64,000 bases of DNA from LSCE01 sp050485425 (GTDB taxonomy: Bacteria; Pseudomonadota; Gammaproteobacteria; Nitrococcales; Aquisalimonadaceae): positions 1 through 64,000 of the forward strand of contig JBJHBJ010000017.1 of assembly GCA_050485425.1 (NCBI GenBank). Reading direction: 5' to 3'. A program made the position numbers and the translations under genes. Positions 36,461 to 44,469 of the stretch are shown piece by piece. The notes under the pieces were generated by a model, which was given only the letters and a program-made list of their open reading frames with translations, had not been told where the DNA came from and did not search any database. The stretch's first letter is position 1, and the number at the start of each line of letters is the position of its first letter.

Positions 36461-38323
36461 ATGCTTGCGAATGAAGCCCGTCGCACACTCGCCGCCGCGC
36501 GGAGCTGGGCGGAACTGCAGACCAGCCTGGCGGCAGTTCCATTGGTGGCGTTCGATACCGGGCTGATCGAGTACGCGCACAGGATGCTCGACCGCGTACC
36601 CGGCGAGCCGGAACTACGCGTCGCCTACCTGTCCGATCAGACGCTTGTCCCGTTGTCGCACCATGTCGCTGTCAGGGGAGCCAGGGAGGGGGTTCGGCTG
36701 GCCAGCTTCCATGCGCCGTATGAACAGCATTTCCAGCAGGTGCTGGATGCCTCGAGCGAGCTTGCGGCATTCTCGCCACAGGTCATCGTGCTTGTGCTCA
36801 GTCTGGAGTACCTGGCACCGGGAATAGCGGGTGCCTACCTCGAATGTTCCCCGGAGCAGCGCGGCAACGCCGTCAGTTCCATCGTGGAGCACATGCGTAG
36901 CTGGGCCGATGTGGCCACGAAGAATACCGACGCTGCGCTGATCGTCGCGAACGTCCCCAGAACGGCCTTTCCGGCCGCCGGTATCGCCGATGGCAGTCTG
37001 CAGATGGGGGAGTCCGAATTCTTTGCCCGGCTACAACTCGAACTGCTGGCGACCTTCCGCGACTCCCCCCGGGTAAGCCTGTTCGATCTGGACCTGGCGC
37101 TTGCGCGTCACGGTCTCGAGGGCATCGCCAACCCCCGCCTTCATTATCTCGCGCGCATGCCCTGGCACGAGTCCGCGCTGCCTGCGGTTGCCGAAGAACT
37201 GCTGAGGCACCTCCGGGCCATCAGCGGCCGCTCCCGCAAGTGCCTGGTGCTTGATCTGGACAACACGCTCTGGGGAGGCGTGCTGGGTGAAGACGGCATC
37301 TGGGGGGTGCGTGTGGGTGGTGGTGATGCCGAAAGCAAGGCGTATACCGACTTCCAGCGCACGGTAAAAGCGCTTCAGCACCGGGGCGTTATTCTCGCAG
37401 CCTGCAGCAAGAACAACCCGGCCGACGTGGAAGAGCTGTTCTCGGCTCGGCCGGAGATGCCTCTTCGACTGGAAGATTTCGCAGCCGTCAGGATCAACTG
37501 GGAGCCAAAGCCGGGCAACCTGCAATCCATTGCGGCGGAACTCAACATCGGGGTCGATGCGCTGGTTTTCGTGGACGACAGCCCGGTGGAATGCGCCATG
37601 ATGCGGGAGCTGCTCCCGGAGGTGGAGACTGTTCAACTGGCGCCGGACCCGGCCGAACGGCCGGCGCTGTTGCGCAAGACCACGGCCTTCGACCGCATTC
37701 GCCTGACGCAAGAGGATGTCTCAAGGCAGGAGCAATACAGGCAGAACGCGTTGCGGCAGGCCGAGATGGCCATGGTGGGCGATCTGGACGGCTTTCTCCG
37801 GAGCCTGCAGACCCGGGTCGTCCTCGAGCCCGCAGACAGCAGGCATGTGGCCCGTGCCCAGCAATTGTTCATGAAAACCAATCAGTTCAACCTTACCACG
37901 CGCCGATACGCCATCGCCGAGGTGGAGGCCATGCTGGCGGATCCTGATTGTCTGCTCCGGGTGGCGACCGTCTCCGACCGTTTCGGGGATCTCGGTCTCG
38001 TCGGTATCTATCTTCTGAGGCGTGAGGCCGGGGGGCTGTGTATCGACAGTTTTCTGATGAGTTGCCGCGCCATGGGGCGGGGCATCGAAACGGCAATGAT
38101 GAATCATCTGAAACAGGAAGCCGGGGAGGGGAGTGTTCTGCAAGCGGTGTATCTTCCCACACGGAAGAATGCCCCGGTACGGGACTTCTACGATTCCCAG
38201 GGGTTTCGGCGTGTCGCGGACAACGCCGACGGCTCCAGAGCCTATTGCCTGGAAGCGCCGCAGGCAACGCTCCGGGAAGTTCCCGGTGTTTTCGTGGAAT
38301 GGCGCGGTTCGGTGGAGGCGTGA
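36461..38323 (+). CDS. FkbH-like HAD-IIIC protein with N-terminal SGNH-like and C-terminal GNAT domains
   Basis: 620-residue protein. The HAD core is LVLDLDNTLWGGVLGEDG with nucleophile Asp265 and Asp267. The N-terminal part (about 70-235) resembles the SGNH-like region of FkbH proteins, and a GNAT-like C-terminal part (about 470-600) contains VFMKTNQFNLTTRRY-type sequence. FkbH family proteins load a glyceryl group from 1,3-bisphosphoglycerate onto an acyl carrier protein. The next gene, overlapping in TGATG, is exactly such a carrier. GGAGGAAAC precedes ATG 36461. Substrate in this locus is inferred. Confidence 0.87.
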   Translation: MLANEARRTLAAARSWAELQTSLAAVPLVAFDTGLIEYAHRMLDRVPGEPELRVAYLSDQTLVPLSHHVAVRGAREGVRLASFHAPYEQHFQQVLDASSELAAFSPQVIVLVLSLEYLAPGIAGAYLECSPEQRGNAVSSIVEHMRSWADVATKNTDAALIVANVPRTAFPAAGIADGSLQMGESEFFARLQLELLATFRDSPRVSLFDLDLALARHGLEGIANPRLHYLARMPWHESALPAVAEELLRHLRAISGRSRKCLVLDLDNTLWGGVLGEDGIWGVRVGGGDAESKAYTDFQRTVKALQHRGVILAACSKNNPADVEELFSARPEMPLRLEDFAAVRINWEPKPGNLQSIAAELNIGVDALVFVDDSPVECAMMRELLPEVETVQLAPDPAERPALLRKTTAFDRIRLTQEDVSRQEQYRQNALRQAEMAMVGDLDGFLRSLQTRVVLEPADSRHVARAQQLFMKTNQFNLTTRRYAIAEVEAMLADPDCLLRVATVSDRFGDLGLVGIYLLRREAGGLCIDSFLMSCRAMGRGIETAMMNHLKQEAGEGSVLQAVYLPTRKNAPVRDFYDSQGFRRVADNADGSRAYCLEAPQATLREVPGVFVEWRGSVEA

Positions 38324-38565
38324 TGCAAGACACCCTGAAACGCATATTTGCCGATCTGTTCGGGCTGGACGAGACGGAAATCTCGCCGGAGCTCAACCCG
38401 GAGACTGTCGAGCTATGGGATTCGCTGAACCATCTGCGCATGGTGACCGCGCTCGAGGAGAGCTTCGACATCAAGCTGTCGATGGCGGAGATCGAAGCGA
38501 TGATGAGCAGTTTCGGTCAGCTCCAGCGGATTGTCGAAAAGCACCTCAGTGCCACGCGAGCCTAG
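38323..38565 (+). CDS. Stand-alone acyl carrier protein
   Basis: 80-residue acyl carrier protein. The phosphopantetheine site is ELWDSLNHLRMV with Ser34. Acidic helices II and III follow (TALEESFDIKLSMAEIEAM). Start overlaps the FkbH stop in TGATG, which argues for co-translation and a direct partnership. Its TAG stop (38563-38565) lies inside the terminal bases of the inverted-repeat element beginning at 38561, so the last codons may have been altered by that element. Confidence 0.9.
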   Translation: MQDTLKRIFADLFGLDETEISPELNPETVELWDSLNHLRMVTALEESFDIKLSMAEIEAMMSSFGQLQRIVEKHLSATRA

Positions 38566-38736
38566 GGAAGCGCTGATCAATTCCCGCGCTCGCGTTACGC
38601 TCAGATTTTTCGCGATGCTAGGCGCGGTGCGCAGCGCCGTGGTGGTTCCACGGTCAAGCGCCGCAACAACGCAGCGCGAAAAAAACGAAAATCGGACTCG
38701 AGCGCGAACGTGGGAATTGATCAGCGCTTCCCTAGG
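38561..38736. repeat. 176-bp inverted-repeat element, long copy (MITE-like)
   Basis: Terminal inverted repeats of 25 bp (38561-38585 and 38712-38736) are exact, beginning CCTAGGGAAGCGCTGATCAA. Beyond them the arms continue with partial complementarity, and a central hairpin CCGTGG-N5-CCACGG lies at 38637-38653. The right end aligns with the element at 32644-32729. No coding capacity. The left end supplies the stop codon of the acyl carrier gene. Confidence 0.8.
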
Positions 38737-38767
38737 GGGCGAACCCGGTGCCACTTGTCGGGAGGTC

Positions 38768-39352
38768 ATGATGGAAACAAGCACGCCGTTGTCCACCGCG
38801 GGACGGGGTACGGGGCGAAAGCCCATGCGACCGGGAAAGATACTGCGTCGCTTTTTCGTCCCGCGGTTGCTGCGCACGCTGATCTACGGGCTGAAGTATC
38901 GCGCTTATGTCAGCCCGCGCGCCGAAGTTGACTTCACTCCCAACCTGAAGCTCGGGAAAGGGGTCGTGATCAGCGCCTTCGTGAAACTGAAAGCCACGGA
39001 CGGCCCGCTGCATATCGGACCTGGCACCTCGATAGGGGCGGGTTGCATGCTCAGCAGCGGCACTGCCGGCATCGACATCGGTGCCGATGTGCTGATCGCC
39101 GCCAATACCGTCATCATCGCGAACAACCACAGGTATGACAGGCTGGACCAACCCATCAGGCTGCAGGGGCTGCGCTCACAAGGCATTGTCATCGAGGACG
39201 ATGTCTGGATCGGCGCCAATTCATCAGTGCTCGACGGCTGTCATATCGGCACCAGCAGCATTATCAACGCCGGCTCGGTCGTCTCCGGCAAGGTGCCGCC
39301 GCGCAAAGTCCTTTCCGGGAATCCGGCGCGTGCGGTGTTCGAGCGACGCTGA
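38768..39352 (+). CDS. Left-handed beta-helix acyltransferase (WbbJ/Xat type)
   Basis: 194 residues of hexapeptide repeats: LKLGKGVVISAF, GPLHIGPGTSIGAG, IDIGADVLIAANT and IEDDVWIGANSSVLDG. The usual catalytic His lies in IANNHRYD, and the C-terminal SGNPARAVF is typical of WbbJ-like O-acetyltransferases. GGGAGGTC precedes ATG 38768. With an acyl carrier protein three elements upstream it may transfer the acyl group made by the MaoC/SDR-FkbH-ACP module, or an acetyl group, to a sugar; both are inference. Confidence 0.84.
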   Translation: MMETSTPLSTAGRGTGRKPMRPGKILRRFFVPRLLRTLIYGLKYRAYVSPRAEVDFTPNLKLGKGVVISAFVKLKATDGPLHIGPGTSIGAGCMLSSGTAGIDIGADVLIAANTVIIANNHRYDRLDQPIRLQGLRSQGIVIEDDVWIGANSSVLDGCHIGTSSIINAGSVVSGKVPPRKVLSGNPARAVFERR

Positions 39353-39371
39353 AGGCGATACGCGAGGCTGC

Positions 39372-40382
39372 TCAGTCATTCGCCGCCGAGGCAGTCGGCA
39401 TGGCAGCGTGATTCCGGTCCATGAGAAACAGCACCATGCCGATCAGGCCGAGCGTCCACATCTTCAGGCGCAGAAGGATGGCCATGGCCACGGTGGCTTC
39501 CACTGTGATGCCCACCAGCGAGAAATAGTATGCGAAAACGCCTTCGGAGAACCCCAGGTTTCCCGCTGCCGCAACGGGCAACGAGGCGACGAACTGTGCG
39601 AACGGCGTCACCAGCATGAAGCCGAGCGGAGGGTCGAAGGAGAAGGTCCGGTAGGCAACCAGCACGTTGATCCAGACCAGCCCGTAGAACACCGCGGTCA
39701 ACGCCCATACCTGCAAAGCGATGCGGCGATTCCCGGCAAGTGCCGACAGCGCTTGTCCCGAGTCCATGAAGAAGCGGGCCATCCAGTCGATCACGGGGGC
39801 CAGGCGCCGGGTACGAGGCCAGGCCAGCAGCCGGTTCGACACCGCACGGATGATCGCGCCCAGCTGGCGCCGGAACATGGCGGCCACCAGCGTCACGAAC
39901 AGAACGCCCCCGCAGATCATCGCAGGAACGACGAACACGGGGTGCCACAGCATCGCCGGCGCAAGCAGCGGCATGACGGCGACCAGCCCAAGCAACACGA
40001 CCAGGCCCGTGACACGCTCCATGAACACGCTGGTGGCGGCCGACGTGGAGCTGCCGGTTTCCCGGCTTGCCAGGAAGATGCGCGCGGCGTCGCCACCGAA
40101 ATTGGAGGGTAGCAGGGCGGAAAAATAGTAGCCGATGAAGTAGATGCGCAATGTCGCCCAGAACCCGGGGCGAGCTCCATGGATGCTCATCAGTACATGC
40201 CATTTGGCGTTGCTGACCAGCAGCATGGCGAGGCCGACCAGCCCGAACAGCAGCAGATATCCGTAGTCCACCTGGGTCATCCGCTCCGCCAGCCCTTCCA
40301 CATCCGCCATCCGCCAGAGCAGGTAGATGAACAGGGCGGTCAGCATCAGCTTCGCTGCGCGAACGATACGTTTTCTTTTCAT
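39372..40382 (-). CDS. Flippase-like / lysylphosphatidylglycerol synthase TM-region family membrane protein
   Basis: 336-residue integral membrane protein with about eight hydrophobic segments. Family markers are LLFGLVGLAMLLVSNAKW, FIGYYFSALLPSNFGGDAARI and AAGNLGFSEGVFAYYF, the latter two being typical of the UPF0104/AglD-like family often found beside glycosyltransferases. Role may be lipid-linked sugar translocation, but this is not established for the family. Start ATG 40382 lies 22 bases after the end of the GT4 gene, so the pair is co-transcribed. Confidence 0.8.
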   Translation of the reverse strand: MKRKRIVRAAKLMLTALFIYLLWRMADVEGLAERMTQVDYGYLLLFGLVGLAMLLVSNAKWHVLMSIHGARPGFWATLRIYFIGYYFSALLPSNFGGDAARIFLASRETGSSTSAATSVFMERVTGLVVLLGLVAVMPLLAPAMLWHPVFVVPAMICGGVLFVTLVAAMFRRQLGAIIRAVSNRLLAWPRTRRLAPVIDWMARFFMDSGQALSALAGNRRIALQVWALTAVFYGLVWINVLVAYRTFSFDPPLGFMLVTPFAQFVASLPVAAAGNLGFSEGVFAYYFSLVGITVEATVAMAILLRLKMWTLGLIGMVLFLMDRNHAAMPTASAAND

Positions 40383-40404
40383 TGCTCTCTCGCAATCGAC
40401 AGTG

Positions 40405-41601
40405 TTACCAGTGTTGGTGCTGCTGGGCGGACGCACCACCGTGCAGGTGCTGCTCCAGATCGGCATACAGCCCGTGCAGCGTCCGGCGGAACGATTCGTA
40501 ACTGTGGTTTCTCTCTACGTATTTTCTCGCCCGGGCCCCCAGCGCGGCCCGCTCGGCGGGGCGCGCCAGCAGATCCAGCCAATCTGCCGTAAACGCGATC
40601 GGTTCCGGGGGAGCCAGTCGGGCTATCGCAGATGTCATGACCTGGGTGTGCGTGGGCAGATCGGTTGCCAGCACCGCCACCCCGGAATGCAGATAGCTGT
40701 AGACCTTCATCGGCGTATTCACGCCTTCCGAGCGCGGCGAGATCAGCACATCGGCCTGGCGCAGGAACGCGCCCATGGTCGCCAGCGGCCGTTTGCCCAG
40801 GAAATGCACGCGACCGGAGACGCCCAGTTGCTCGACGCGGGCCTGGTAATGGCCTATGTCTGCGTCGTCACCGCCAATGATCACCAGATGGGCGTTTGTG
40901 TCCTGTTCGGAGACCAGAGCGAAGCTGTTCAGCAGCAGGTCGATACCCTGGTAACTTTCCAGGTTTCCCACGTACATGGAAATCGAACCCTCGATGCCCA
41001 GGGACTGCCGGACCTCCTCCCCCGGCAATTCCGGTTCGTCCGGTTGCAGCAGGGAAACGTCCCGCAGGATGGTGATCTTCTCGACGGCGTGAGCAGCCAC
41101 CTGGTCCGCCAGCGCATCGCACACCGGCACCACCGCCTCGGCACGCCGGAAGGGCAGGGACTCGATCTTGCGCAACCAGCGCTCAAGCGGCGCCAGCACG
41201 CGATACTTGTTGATGATCTGCGTGACCAGCGAAGAGTCCATGTCATAGATGAAGGGCGTGCCGAGGAACGGCTTGAGCACCATTGCCATGAACACGCTCT
41301 CTTCGACACAGTGAATGAGGTCGTACCGTTCCCTGCGCAGTCGCCGGAACAATGCCCAGAACAGCCAGAGGTCGCAGATGATCTTCTTCAGCGAGGGACC
41401 TGGACGGACGTTGCTTGCCCCAGGGGGCGCGGCGATGCGAAAGATGCGCATACCGGGATAGCAGCGTTCCTCCCCCTCGTGGAAGGTCAGCACGTCCACG
41501 TGATCGCCGCGTTCGCTCAGCGCGCGCACGAGCAGATCCACCGCGATCGGCGTGCCGCGTTCCTGGTAGAAGGGATGCGGGGCGGTAACGAGTACCTTCA
41601 T
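40405..41601 (-). CDS. Glycosyltransferase family 4
   Basis: 398 residues. N-terminal MKVLVTAPHPFYQERGTPIA, donor domain MYVGNLESYQGIDLLLNSFA, IGGDDADIGHYQARV and SPRSEGVNTPMKVYSYLHSG. The K-x-Y-x-Y-L form of the last motif marks a GT4 subgroup common in EPS loci. Four bases separate it from the PHP-like gene upstream in the same operon, which is read from the dyad operator at 42532. Confidence 0.86.
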   Translation of the reverse strand: MKVLVTAPHPFYQERGTPIAVDLLVRALSERGDHVDVLTFHEGEERCYPGMRIFRIAAPPGASNVRPGPSLKKIICDLWLFWALFRRLRRERYDLIHCVEESVFMAMVLKPFLGTPFIYDMDSSLVTQIINKYRVLAPLERWLRKIESLPFRRAEAVVPVCDALADQVAAHAVEKITILRDVSLLQPDEPELPGEEVRQSLGIEGSISMYVGNLESYQGIDLLLNSFALVSEQDTNAHLVIIGGDDADIGHYQARVEQLGVSGRVHFLGKRPLATMGAFLRQADVLISPRSEGVNTPMKVYSYLHSGVAVLATDLPTHTQVMTSAIARLAPPEPIAFTADWLDLLARPAERAALGARARKYVERNHSYESFRRTLHGLYADLEQHLHGGASAQQHQHW

Positions 41602-41605
41602 CGTG

Positions 41606-42475
41606 TCAGGGCCTGTTCATGCTCTGGCGCTCGTTGCGTTGTTGCCCTGGCAGGGACCAGGCAAGGCGCATGCGCAGCCTGAGCTGGCTGCGCAGGAAGC
41701 GGCCGTTCGCCTGGAGCCGGCCGTAGGGCGACAGTGGTGCCGTTTGCCCCGGAAGCAGCCGCTTGAGGGCGCCGACCGGGTCGGCCCGGTCTACCGGGGC
41801 ATCCACAACGGCACCGAAGGCGCCGACCCGCTGCTGCTCATCGACCATCGGTAACGGATCGGTACCCGGCAACACGCGCATGCCCGCACGCTGCGCCCGG
41901 ACGAACTGTCGCGGTCGCCGCCAGGCACGCGGCCTGATGCCGCTATCTCCCAACAGGACGGCGGACGTGCCGGCGGTATCACGGATGATCGCGTTCACCA
42001 CGCTTCCCCTGCGGCCCAACCATTTGCCCGCTCCCCAGGGTAGGACGGCTATGGCGTCATAGCGTCCGGCCCAGTCCAGCACCTCCGTCACCGGCAGGCC
42101 GTCACGCAGGTACTGCTCCGTTCCGAGCGTCAACACCTCGAGCCGCTCGGAGGTCACCACCTGCCGGCCGGGAACAAGAATCAGGTCCGGCCGGTTGCTG
42201 CAACTGGCGATCAGGGCCGGGGTGGTTTCCCCGGTCCGGACCAGCGTCCAGCCGGTCTTTTCCCCGGGTTCCAGGCTCTCGAGCAGAGATCGGAACCAGC
42301 TCTGGTCCCGCATCTCCGCCAGCATCAGGACACCGGCCCAGTCCTTCGTCCAGCCCAGCTCCGCCGCCTGGCGGCTGAAGTTCCGCGCCGCGTGCTCGAG
42401 AAAGGCATGCAGGCTGAAACAGCCATGAAAATGAACATGGCCGTCCACCAGCACATGTGCGTAGGCATCCGTCAC
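41606..42475 (-). CDS. PHP-like metal-dependent hydrolase candidate
   Basis: 289-residue cytoplasmic protein I recognise only weakly. It opens LVDGHVHFHGCFSLHAFLEH, where DxHxH resembles the first metal site of PHP or amidohydrolase-type proteins. A second region, AVLLGDSGIRPRAWRRPRQF, and a late VLPGTDPLPMVDEQ with Gly-Thr-Asp may complete a metal centre. No close functional family can be named. First gene of a three-gene minus-strand operon with GT4 and flippase-like genes, 58 bases from the dyad operator, so a role in EPS regulation or processing is likely. Confidence 0.6.
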   Translation of the reverse strand: MTDAYAHVLVDGHVHFHGCFSLHAFLEHAARNFSRQAAELGWTKDWAGVLMLAEMRDQSWFRSLLESLEPGEKTGWTLVRTGETTPALIASCSNRPDLILVPGRQVVTSERLEVLTLGTEQYLRDGLPVTEVLDWAGRYDAIAVLPWGAGKWLGRRGSVVNAIIRDTAGTSAVLLGDSGIRPRAWRRPRQFVRAQRAGMRVLPGTDPLPMVDEQQRVGAFGAVVDAPVDRADPVGALKRLLPGQTAPLSPYGRLQANGRFLRSQLRLRMRLAWSLPGQQRNERQSMNRP

Positions 42476-42506
42476 TCAGGGGCTCCATTGCCGATCTGCG
42501 CCATCC

Positions 42507-42577
42507 AGATTAGGCGGCGGAAATCGCGAAGTATGTTCGCTGGCGAACAGATGGACTGATTCACAGCGGCATATGGT
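42507..42577. promoter_or_regulatory. Dyad operator, copy 4, with two divergent class II-type promoters
   Basis: TATGTTCGCTGGCGAACAGA at 42532-42551; the core TGTTCG-CTGG-CGAACA is a perfect dyad. Rightward, TATGGT at 42572-42577 starts 30.5 bases, and leftward, TAATCT (minus strand 42512-42507) starts 29.5 bases, from the dyad centre at 42541.5. Serves the genes starting at 42661 and 42475. Confidence 0.6.
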
Positions 42578-42660
42578 GAATGCCGGACCGGACAGGAGGG
42601 ACGGGCCTGCATGGCATGGGCGGCAGGTGATCGGGGACGGGCGTGATCGAGGCAGGGGAT

Positions 42661-43437
42661 ATGTTGGTACAGGCAGCGCCACCGGGACCGGACGAGGAGA
42701 CCGCATCGGAGGATTACGCGCGCAGGTTCCGGGGCAGGGCGGGCGATTATCTGCTGGACACCCAGGAACGCTGTATCACCGGCCTGATGCCCGCCGGCAC
42801 GGCCATGACGGTGCTGGACGTCGGTGGCGGCCACGGCCAGACGGCGGCAGTGATGACCAAGCTCGGGCACCGGGTGACCGTCCTGGGCAGCACCGAGGCA
42901 TCCCTCGCGCGCCTTCGGCAGGGCCCGTTGTCGGCGCAGTACACGCTGATCACCGGCAATCTGCTCTCGCTGCCTTTTGCCGATGCCAGCTTCGACCTGG
43001 TGATTTCCGTCAGGCTGCTTTCACACATGCGGCAATGGCATTCGCTGGTGGATGAACTGTGCCGCGTGGCGCGGCGCTCGGTGATCGTGGATTATCCGCG
43101 AAGAAGCGGCTTCAACGCATTGACGCCGCTACTGTTCGGTCTCAAGCGGCGGGTGGAGCGCAATACCCGTACCTACACCAGTTTCCGCGACGCGGAGATC
43201 GATCGCGCATTCCGCGCCAATGGTTTCGAACGCACGGCACGGGCCGGGCAGTTCTGCCTGCCCATGGTCGTTCATCGAATGACGGACGCAAGTCCGCTCT
43301 GCCGGAGTCTCGAGCATGTCTCGGCCCGGCTGGGGCTAGGCGCGCTCGTGGGTTCGCCGGTCCTCGTCCGTGCCGACAGGGCAGGGGTTACCACCCGCCG
43401 GGCGGCGGGCATCAATCAGTGGGGAGTCGCAGCATGA
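42661..43437 (+). CDS. Class I SAM-dependent methyltransferase
   Basis: 258 residues. SAM motif I is TVLDVGGGHGQTAAVM, motif II-like SLPFADASFDLVISVRLLSH, and the post-motif III strand SVIVDYPRR. ATG 42661 follows GGCAGGGG; a GTG 18 bases earlier is possible. It may methylate a sugar or lipid-linked intermediate. Its stop overlaps the epimerase start by ATGA, so the two probably act in sequence. Confidence 0.82.
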   Translation: MLVQAAPPGPDEETASEDYARRFRGRAGDYLLDTQERCITGLMPAGTAMTVLDVGGGHGQTAAVMTKLGHRVTVLGSTEASLARLRQGPLSAQYTLITGNLLSLPFADASFDLVISVRLLSHMRQWHSLVDELCRVARRSVIVDYPRRSGFNALTPLLFGLKRRVERNTRTYTSFRDAEIDRAFRANGFERTARAGQFCLPMVVHRMTDASPLCRSLEHVSARLGLGALVGSPVLVRADRAGVTTRRAAGINQWGVAA

Positions 43438-44456
43438 ACATACTGGTTACCGGAGGCACCGGCTTCACCGGCAAGGCGCTCGTGGAGCGTTTGCTGTCGC
43501 TCGGTCATACCGTGACCGCGATGGATTACAAGGAGGGACTCAAGACCGACGAACTCCGCGCCAGGGGTGCGAACGTCATCATCGGTTCCGTGACCGACAT
43601 GCCGCTGGTTCGACAGGCAGTGAAGGGCGTGGAGGTGGTCTTCCACCTGGCAGCGGCATTCCGCGAGATGAACGTGCCCCAGACCTATTACGATGACGTC
43701 AACGTGCAGGGGACGCGCAACATGCTGGAAGCCTCGCAGCGCGGGGATGTGCGGCGCTTCATCTACTGCAGTACCTGCGGCGTTCACGGCAACGTCGACC
43801 ATCCGCCCGCGAATGAAACGGCGCCCATCCAGCCTGCCGACTACTACCAGAAAACCAAATACGATGCGGAACCTATCGTTGCAGAGTACTTCCGCAAGGG
43901 ACTGAAAACGGTGATTTTCCGGCCGGCCGCCATCTACGGCCCCGGCGACCCGGAACGGTTCTTTCTGATCTACAAGCGCGTGGCCTCGGGAACGTTCCCG
44001 ATGTTCGGTCCGGGAAAGACGCTGTACCACCCGCTGTATATCGACAACCTGGTGGATGCCTTCCTGCTGGCCATGGAGGATGGGAAAGGGGACGGCGAGG
44101 CCTACCTGATCGCCGACGAGCACTACGTCAGCATTGAAGAGCTCGTTCGTGCCGTTGCCAGATCGCTGGGAACGGAGGTTCGCATTCCGCACTATCCCGT
44201 GTGGCCGGTCGTAGTGGCCGGGCACGTCTGTGAGAAGGTATGCCGCCCCTTCGGCGTCACACCACCGATCTTTCCCCGTCGGGTCGACTGGTACCGGCAA
44301 AACCGCGCCTTCGATATCTCCAAGGCCCGGCGGGAACTGGGCTATGCACCCGCCGTCGGTCTGGACGAGGGCTTGAGGCGTACTGCGGAATGGTACCGGA
44401 AGGAAGGCTACCTGGAACCGCCAGCGGTTCGCCACCGCAGGGTCGACGCGGCATGA
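43434..44456 (+). CDS. NAD(P)-dependent sugar epimerase/dehydratase (extended SDR, 3-beta-HSD-like)
   Basis: 340 residues. The N-terminal cofactor loop is VTGGTGFTG (5-13) and the catalytic YxxxK is Tyr-Tyr-Gln-Lys-Thr-Lys in ADYYQKTKYDAE. A substrate-pocket segment FRPAAIYGPGDPERFF is present. Family members act on nucleotide sugars or on sterol-like alcohols; nucleotide sugar is likelier in this locus. Converges with the GMC oxidoreductase gene, 13 bases apart. Confidence 0.84.
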   Translation: MNILVTGGTGFTGKALVERLLSLGHTVTAMDYKEGLKTDELRARGANVIIGSVTDMPLVRQAVKGVEVVFHLAAAFREMNVPQTYYDDVNVQGTRNMLEASQRGDVRRFIYCSTCGVHGNVDHPPANETAPIQPADYYQKTKYDAEPIVAEYFRKGLKTVIFRPAAIYGPGDPERFFLIYKRVASGTFPMFGPGKTLYHPLYIDNLVDAFLLAMEDGKGDGEAYLIADEHYVSIEELVRAVARSLGTEVRIPHYPVWPVVVAGHVCEKVCRPFGVTPPIFPRRVDWYRQNRAFDISKARRELGYAPAVGLDEGLRRTAEWYRKEGYLEPPAVRHRRVDAA

Positions 44457-44469
44457 GAGGCCTGTCCGG

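Noticed and set aside
38531..38767. N-terminal extension of the LbH acyltransferase into the repeat element
   Set aside because: The extension is translated repeat sequence; the ATG at 38768 has an RBS and begins family-like sequence.
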